Assembly: GCA_030606845.1 (NCBI GenBank)
Contig: JAUWFP010000018.1
Coordinates: 1-18,157 of the forward strand
Reading direction: 5' to 3'
Length of the DNA stretch: 18,157 nucleotides
Source: Anaerolineales bacterium
GTDB lineage: Bacteria > Chloroflexota > Anaerolineae > Anaerolineales > E44-bin32
Positions 14,739-18,157 of the stretch are shown piece after piece. Numbering within the stretch: position 1 is the stretch's first letter; each line of letters starts with the position of its first letter. The notes under the pieces were generated by a model. The model was not told where the DNA came from, ran no database searches, and saw only the letters and a program-made list of their open reading frames with translations. The translations under genes and the position numbers were made by a program.

Positions 14739-15026
14739 ATGAGTACGAGTCTAAGCGAAAAGCGGTTGGAAGAGCTACTGTCGGACATCCTTGTCCCGGT
14801 TGATCCCAGTGTGCAGTTTATCCAACGATTGCGCGCTCAATTGGTCACCTATCACGGTAGAGATCCGCTCTCGATTTGGATGGCCATCGTGGTGATCGCG
14901 ACGGTGTTTTTATTGGCGGTTACCTCGATCGGATTGGTCATTCGCATCTTCCTCGGTTGGGTCAGTTTAATAGGGCTCATCTCCAATCGGCGGCGGATGA
15001 AATCTGAAACAAGAGTAGTGACGTAG
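14739..15026 (+). CDS. Small single-pass membrane protein, putative sigma factor partner
   Basis: 95 residues. A soluble, mostly helical N-terminus (1-42, with LSEKRLEELLSDILVPVDPS and FIQRLRAQL) precedes a hydrophobic membrane segment (about 45-69). A shorter hydrophobic stretch (70-82) and a basic tail NRRRMK follow. It has no zinc-binding HxxxCxxC motif, so it is not a classic ZAS anti-sigma factor. The 6-bp gap from the sigma gene and the terminator directly after it make a two-gene unit. A role in membrane tethering or control of the sigma factor is inferred from position only. Confidence 0.75.
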   Translation: MSTSLSEKRLEELLSDILVPVDPSVQFIQRLRAQLVTYHGRDPLSIWMAIVVIATVFLLAVTSIGLVIRIFLGWVSLIGLISNRRRMKSETRVVT

Positions 15027-15067
15027 GTTTGGGTTAACTCTACCAGTATCAATATTGAGAATGTATG

Positions 15068-15090
15068 GACCTCTGGGAAGAGGTCTTTTT
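15068..15090 (+). terminator. Intrinsic terminator of the sigma factor operon
   Basis: GACCTC (15068-15073) pairs with GAGGTC (15080-15085), loop TGGGAA, followed by TTTTT (15086-15090). Confidence 0.88.
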
Positions 15091-15110
15091 CATTAAAGGT
15101 GAATTTCTGA

Positions 15111-15218
15111 GGATCGTAATAGGGATTTCTCGCTGCGCTCGAAATGACAACAGGGGACGAAATGTTTCCGTGCATGTCATTTCGAACCCCTGAAGGGGGT
15201 GAGAAATCCCTGAGGCGA
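15111..15218. repeat. Palindromic repeat, unit 1
   Basis: Outer arms AGGGATTTCTC (15121-15131) and GAGAAATCCCT (15201-15211); inner arms CGAAATGACA (15140-15149) and TGTCATTTCG (15175-15184). Between the left arms is GCTGCGCT; between the right arms is a self-pairing block AACCCCTGAAGGGGGT. The flanks GGATCGTAAT and GAGGCGA are shared with unit 2. The 25-nt central spacer is unlike that of units 2 and 3. Confidence 0.92.
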
Positions 15219-15281
15219 CACAATAGTGTGTGAGTTTCTCTTGGAAAGAGGCATTCCCATCTTCATGCCGGGATCTTTCTA

Positions 15282-15389
15282 GGATCGTAATAGGGATTTC
15301 TCGCTGCGCTCGAAATGACAGTTGGAGGTGAACCATCATACTTTGTGTCATTTCGAACCCCTGAAGGGGGTGAGAAATCCCTGAGGCGA
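15282..15389. repeat. Palindromic repeat, unit 2
   Basis: Same arms as unit 1 at 15292-15302, 15311-15320, 15346-15355 and 15372-15382, with the same flanks (GGATCGTAAT, GAGGCGA). Its 25-nt centre (15321-15345, GTTGGAGGTGAACCATC then ATACTTTG) matches that of unit 3 except for 3 bases. It lies in direct orientation to unit 1, with 63 bp between them. Confidence 0.92.
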
Positions 15390-15431
15390 ATCTAAAGAGA
15401 AATTATTGCCTTATAGGATCCCGCGTCATAT

Positions 15432-15458
15432 ATTGGATGTAGATATAAACCATCCAAT
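15432..15458 (+). other. Hairpin just upstream of the GIY-YIG pseudogene
   Basis: ATTGGATG (15432-15439) and CATCCAAT (15451-15458) form a perfect 8-bp stem with an 11-nt AT-rich loop, ending 14 bp before the ATG. It could limit translation from outside transcripts or act in recognition by the nuclease; both are speculation. Confidence 0.5.
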
Positions 15459-15472
15459 CAAGAGCGGTCTTT

Positions 15473-15769
15473 ATGAAGAGTTACTATGTCTACATTTTGA
15501 CAAGTAAAACAGGGACTCTCTATGTTGGTGTTACGAACGATTTGCAAGTGCGAATATACGAGCATTAACATGGCTTGGTTGAGGGGTTCACAAAGAGGTA
15601 CAAAGTCAACAGGCTTGTTTATTATGAGGAGACTCCAGAAGTAAATGAAGCCATAACCCGGGAAAAAGAGATTAAGAAGTGGAGGAGGAGCAAGAAGTTA
15701 GATTTAATTAAGTCGCTGAATCCCGAATGGAAGGATCTTAGTGATGGGTGGTTTGATGATGGCGAATAG
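15473..15769 (+). pseudogene. GIY-YIG nuclease gene interrupted by a stop codon
   Basis: The frame from ATG 15473 encodes a small single-domain GIY-YIG endonuclease of about 98 codons. YYVYILTS and TLYVGVTNDLQVRIYEH correspond to the YxYIL...LYVGxTNDLxxRxxEH core with the catalytic arginine (R27). After an in-frame TAA (15566-15568, codon 32) it continues in the same frame as HGLVEGFTKRYKVNRLVYYEE, with AITREKEIKKWRRSKKLDLI containing the metal-ligand glutamate (E of REKEIK). Relatives usually have lysine (EHKxG) where the stop lies, so a single A-to-T change in an AAA codon would explain it. The rest of the frame is intact, so inactivation looks recent, or the site is suppressed or a sequencing error. 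It sits between repeat units 2 and 3. Confidence 0.88.
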
Positions 15770-15814
15770 ATACTCGAAGTGTTCAAGCCACTAGTTAGTC
15801 CATAGTTACATCGT

Positions 15815-15904
15815 AGGGATTTCTCGCTGTGCTCGAAATGACAGTTGGAGGTGAACCATCTTGCTTCGTGTCATTTCGAACCCCTGAAGGGGTGAGAAAT
15901 CCCT
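15815..15904. repeat. Palindromic repeat, unit 3
   Basis: Arms at 15815-15825, 15834-15843, 15869-15878 and 15894-15904; the left insert reads GCTGTGCT and the right self-pairing block is one G shorter (AACCCCTGAAGGGGT). The centre (15844-15868) is near-identical to unit 2. The outer flanks of units 1 and 2 are absent. Same orientation as the other units. Confidence 0.92.
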
Positions 15905-15928
15905 GATGGGGCTCAATTAGGTGTCCGA

Positions 15929-15966
15929 TTCTTAGGGAATAAGGGGTTTATTCTAATTCCTTAGAA
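15929..15966. other. Imperfect AT-rich hairpin between repeat units 3 and 4
   Basis: The inner stem AATAA/TTATT around GGGGT is extended by imperfect pairing of TTCTTAGGG with CCTTAGAA. Function unknown. Apart from this, nothing else is visible between 15905 and 15985. Confidence 0.3.
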
Positions 15967-15985
15967 GGGGACTTCGAGATGAGCG

Positions 15986-16018
15986 CAATAGGGCTTTCTC
16001 GCTGCGCCCGAAATGACA
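15986..16018. repeat. Half repeat unit (left arm only), unit 4
   Basis: AATAGGG-CTTTCTC followed by GCTGCGCC and CGAAATGACA: the left half of the palindrome with two base changes. No right half follows. It ends 10 bp before the terminator of the minus-strand sufT/sufR pair. Confidence 0.8.
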
Positions 16019-16027
16019 TTAAACAAC

Positions 16028-16049
16028 GAACGAGCTTCTATGCTCGTTC
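16028..16049 (-). terminator. Terminator of the sufR-MIP18 operon
   Basis: GAACGAGC (16028-16035) and GCTCGTTC (16042-16049) form a perfect 8-bp stem with a 6-nt loop, 37 bp after the MIP18 gene stop. On the minus strand it is followed by GTTGTTTAAT, a weak T tract. Confidence 0.65.
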
Positions 16050-16085
16050 CTTGAGTGAAATTATTCAGTTATCTAGCCCTTACCT

Positions 16086-16430
16086 TCAGAACAGCCCCCA
16101 GTCGCCGCCGGTTCCATCCTCCATCATCGATGGTTCCCACATTTCCATGCCGAGCTCAACCATCGCCTCGATTCCCATCGCTTCGATGGCTTTGCTGCGC
16201 GTCATTTCAATCAATGCTGGGGCGTAGGGGCAGAAGGGCGTCGTCAGGATCATTTTGAGTTGGACGCTCTCGTCATCGATTGACACATCTCGTATCAGGC
16301 CCAATTCGATAACATTGAGTCCGAGCTCAGGATCCATCACTTCGCGAAGCCGATCTCGAAGCGTTTTAGCTTCTTGCGGGTGGGTTGAATCCGCTTCCCA
16401 GATTGTCGTTGGGGTGGTTTCTTCACTCAT
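16086..16430 (-). CDS. MIP18/DUF59 family Fe-S assembly factor (SufT-like)
   Basis: 114 residues. The core VMDPELGLNVIELGLIRDVSI and the later LTTPFCPYAPALIEM are the family's conserved blocks, with the single conserved cysteine in FCP. MIP18-type proteins (SufT, PaaD, eukaryotic CIA2) help deliver Fe-S clusters to target proteins. The start is taken as ATG 16430; a GTG at 16442 in the same frame would add four residues (MKKK). The ATG overlaps the sufR stop by 8 bp. Being paired with sufR and divergent from sufCB strongly suggests a role in the Suf pathway rather than phenylacetate metabolism. Confidence 0.88.
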   Translation of the reverse strand: MSEETTPTTIWEADSTHPQEAKTLRDRLREVMDPELGLNVIELGLIRDVSIDDESVQLKMILTTPFCPYAPALIEMTRSKAIEAMGIEAMVELGMEMWEPSMMEDGTGGDWGLF

Positions 16431-17055
16431 TTTCTTTTTCACTCACTAGCTGGACAGAGAAGGCACAATGTGCATCACCATCCAGCATGCTTTGCACCTG
16501 CTCGACGGGCAAGGATAACGCCTTGGCGATGAAGGTTTGATCGATCATGCAAACCTCGGGGTGTTTCTGGCCAATTGCAAAATAAGGGCAGCTATATGCA
16601 CGGATGACGACGATGTCTTCGCGCCGCTCGAACTCCGCAGTGAAACCCTCTTCGTTCAGCAGTTCAAGGAGACGGACCAGGCGCTCTGTCAATGGGAGCC
16701 CATCGAGTTGGCTGGCATAATCCTCGGCCATCGAATCGGCGATGTTCGAAAGCACACCTTCGTAGTAAATGAGGGGCAACGATTCCTTCATCTGGTCGAG
16801 AAGCCGATTGGTTAGGCGGAGATAGCGGGTGGGGAAGAGCTCGTGAGCCTCTTCTGTCAAAGAGAACAATTGGTGCGGTCGACCGACGCCGTGTTTCACT
16901 TCCTCGATGCACAGCAGACCATCGACCTGCAGTTTACCCAGGTGGTGGCGCACAGAAACAGGGGATATGCCCGCCGCTTCAGCCAGTTCCTTCACGGTGC
17001 AGCTGTTGCGGGTACGTAGAGTCTGCAGGATCGTCTCGCGCGTTTGAGATGCCAT
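16423..17055 (-). CDS. sufR: SufR-like Fe-S-sensing transcriptional repressor
   Basis: 210 residues. A winged helix-turn-helix occupies residues 5-68 (TVKELAEAAGISPVSVRHHLGKLQ, quoted in parts). The C-terminal sensor has C156, C169 and C197 in SCPYFAIG, HPEVCMID and GDAHCAFS, the three-cysteine arrangement of SufR that ligates a [4Fe-4S] cluster. Holo-SufR represses suf genes; loss of the cluster derepresses them. The gene diverges from sufCB. The predicted transcript starts at or within one base of its ATG, so it is probably leaderless; no Shine-Dalgarno is present. Its end overlaps the MIP18 gene by 8 bp. Confidence 0.9.
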   Translation of the reverse strand: MASQTRETILQTLRTRNSCTVKELAEAAGISPVSVRHHLGKLQVDGLLCIEEVKHGVGRPHQLFSLTEEAHELFPTRYLRLTNRLLDQMKESLPLIYYEGVLSNIADSMAEDYASQLDGLPLTERLVRLLELLNEEGFTAEFERREDIVVIRAYSCPYFAIGQKHPEVCMIDQTFIAKALSLPVEQVQSMLDGDAHCAFSVQLVSEKENE

Positions 17056-17062
17056 TTTCAGC

Positions 17063-17092
17063 AGTATAGCACGCCCTGTCAGCGGATGTCAA
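17063..17092 (-). promoter_or_regulatory. sufR promoter
   Basis: On the minus strand TTGACA (17092-17087) and TATACT (17068-17063) with an 18-bp spacer, plus an extended TGC before the -10. Seven bases separate the -10 from the sufR ATG. Confidence 0.75.
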
Positions 17093-17188
17093 TATTTCAG
17101 ATATTTATGATATATATTTGGGCAGCACACGATAATTTGGCGATTAACGGACGGAATATATTAGATATTTCTCACAAATATTGACATC
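17085..17188. promoter_or_regulatory. Paired inverted repeat, probable SufR operators
   Basis: GATGTCAATATTT (17085-17097) and AAATATTGACATC (17176-17188) are a perfect 13-bp inverted repeat, each covering a -35 box. Beside the right copy is a compact dyad ATATTT-CTCAC-AAATAT (17165-17181); beside the left is AATAT-TTCAG-ATATT. The 78 bp between the arms is AT-rich and holds no gene. Assignment to SufR is inferred from position. Confidence 0.6.
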
Positions 17189-17210
17189 AAGGAGGGGTGC
17201 GTGCTATAAT
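17181..17210 (+). promoter_or_regulatory. sufCB promoter
   Basis: TTGACA (17181-17186) and TATAAT (17205-17210) with an 18-bp spacer and an extended TGC (17202-17204). The predicted leader is about 48 nt. Confidence 0.82.
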
Positions 17211-17264
17211 CTCGCAGTGTTCCAAGCGCTGTAGATGTCGTCGAAAAGAGGCGGAGGAAGTCTA

Positions 17265-18044
17265 ATGACGGATATTTTGGAAGTAAAAGACCTGCATACT
17301 TCCATCGATGGACAGGAGATCCTTAAGGGCGTGAACCTTATCGTCCGCGAGGGGGAGATCCATGCTTTGATGGGACCCAATGGAACGGGCAAATCGACGC
17401 TGGCGAACGTGTTGATGGGCCACCCGTCATATGAGGTGACAAAGGGTCAGATTCTTTTCAAGGGTGAGGATCTAACAGAGATGGCTACGGATGAGCGGGC
17501 GCGGATGGGGCTGTTCCTCGCCTTCCAATATCCCGTCGCTATACCAGGGGTTTCCGTCGCTAATTTCCTGCGCCAGGCGATTAACGCTCACCGCAAAGCC
17601 CAAGACCCAGAGTATAAAGGGATCTCGATCCCCGAATTCCGTAAACTGCTGAAAGAGAAGATGGACTTGCTCGAGATGGCGCATGAGTTCGCGGGTCGCT
17701 ACCTGAATGACGGATTCTCCGGCGGCGAGAAGAAGCGCGCCGAGATTCTGCAGCTGGCAACGCTGGAACCCTCGATCGCAATTCTTGATGAGACGGATTC
17801 TGGCCTGGACATCGACGCTCTGCGGATTGTAGCCAATGGCGTGAATACACTCTCTGGCCCCGACCTGGGCGTCTTGATTATTACCCACTATCAACGAATT
17901 CTAAATTACATCAAACCTGACAAAGTGCACATTATGCTCGATGGTCAGATCGTTGAATCCGGTGGAGCAGATCTGGCGCAGCACCTGGAGGAGCAAGGCT
18001 ACGACTGGGTTCGTGAAAAGCATAATGGGAAGGTACAGGGGTAG
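17265..18044 (+). CDS. sufC: Fe-S assembly ATPase SufC
   Basis: 259-residue ABC-type ATPase of the SufBCD scaffold, which builds Fe-S clusters in the cytoplasm. Walker A GPNGTGKS (37-44), Q-loop Q88 in FQYPVAIPGVS, signature FSGGEKKR (151-158), Walker B ILDETDSGLD (173-182; D175, E176) and switch H208 (ITHYQRIL) are all present, and LDETDSGLDIDAL is the SufC hallmark. The ATG at 17265 has GGAGGA 6 bp upstream; the in-frame ATG at 17235 would add ten residues without family support. sufB follows after 15 bp. Confidence 0.97.
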   Translation: MTDILEVKDLHTSIDGQEILKGVNLIVREGEIHALMGPNGTGKSTLANVLMGHPSYEVTKGQILFKGEDLTEMATDERARMGLFLAFQYPVAIPGVSVANFLRQAINAHRKAQDPEYKGISIPEFRKLLKEKMDLLEMAHEFAGRYLNDGFSGGEKKRAEILQLATLEPSIAILDETDSGLDIDALRIVANGVNTLSGPDLGVLIITHYQRILNYIKPDKVHIMLDGQIVESGGADLAQHLEEQGYDWVREKHNGKVQG

Positions 18045-18059
18045 GGAGGCTTCGGCGGT

Positions 18060-18157
18060 ATGGCTTCATCAGGGGATATCAAGAATCTCCAGGATATCGA
18101 CCAATATAAGTACGGGTTTAGCGATCCCGATGTCTCGGTCTTTAAAACCCGCAAAGG
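18060..18157 (+). CDS. sufB: Fe-S assembly scaffold SufB, 5' end only
   Basis: 32 codons from ATG 18060 to the window edge. DIDQYKYGFSDPDVSVFKTR is the SufB N-terminal pattern. GGGAGG overlapping the sufC stop region serves as Shine-Dalgarno, 11 bp upstream. SufB is the main scaffold on which the cluster is assembled, working with SufC and SufD; sufD would be expected beyond the window. Confidence 0.9.
   Translation, partial: MASSGDIKNLQDIDQYKYGFSDPDVSVFKTRK

Noticed and set aside
15049..15351. Open frames on both strands across the repeats, with recurring SFRAQREIPITIL-type peptides
   Set aside because: They are translations of the palindromic repeat units 1 and 2; the peptide repeats follow the DNA repeats and no Shine-Dalgarno is present.
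15111..15904. CRISPR array
   Set aside because: Units are long palindromes of about 100 bp at irregular spacing, with a gene between them. There are no short regular repeats with unique spacers.
17235..17264. Longer sufC start
   Set aside because: The added ten residues are unrelated to SufC, and GGAGGA is correctly placed for the ATG at 17265.

Overview
This is an 18.2 kb chromosomal window of moderate GC content, made mostly of single-copy housekeeping genes. The best guess for the source is a Chloroflexota bacterium of the Anaerolineae type. That rests on gene content and protein style (a divergent SufR-sufCB locus, a DnaQ-DinG fusion, a HAD-DinB fusion, a short SigW-type sigma factor with a tiny membrane partner). 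No marker in the window settles the taxonomy.

Left part (1-8710). Almost everything runs on the minus strand. In transcription order it is tig, clpP, clpX, a DUF1028 protein, a HAD-IIA phosphatase, rlmN, rpe, then (after rpmB on the plus strand) an Asp23/Gls24 protein and a fakA-like kinase gene that leaves the window at base 1. tig-clpP-clpX is the classic nascent-chain chaperone and Clp protease cluster. rlmN-rpe-(rpmB reversed)-Asp23-fakA matches, in order and relative orientation, the arrangement recalled from Bacillus subtilis.

Middle (8710-13960). A tRNA-Leu(UAG) has its own strong promoter and terminator. It is followed, reading up the coordinates, by a HAD-DinB fusion, an eight-cysteine small protein, efp (EF-P with arginine at the loop tip) and a DnaQ-DinG exonuclease/helicase that keeps four Fe-S-type cysteines. 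All are on the minus strand.

Right part (13960-18157). dinG and an ECF-type sigma factor diverge from a mirrored pair of extended -10 elements. The sigma gene is preceded by a possible 19-codon leader ORF overlapping its start (ATGA) and followed by a small one-pass membrane protein, probably its partner, then a terminator. Next is an accessory patch (15110-16020) with three full and one half copy of a large palindromic repeat and a GIY-YIG nuclease pseudogene between two near-identical copies. The window ends with an Fe-S assembly locus: a MIP18/SufT-like gene and sufR on the minus strand, diverging from sufC-sufB. Two near-mirror promoters share a 13-bp inverted repeat covering both -35 boxes, which is probably the SufR operator.

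The best candidates for something undescribed are the repeat/GIY-YIG patch, the mirrored divergent promoters, the possible leader-peptide coupling of the sigma factor, and the uncharacterised cysteine-rich protein.
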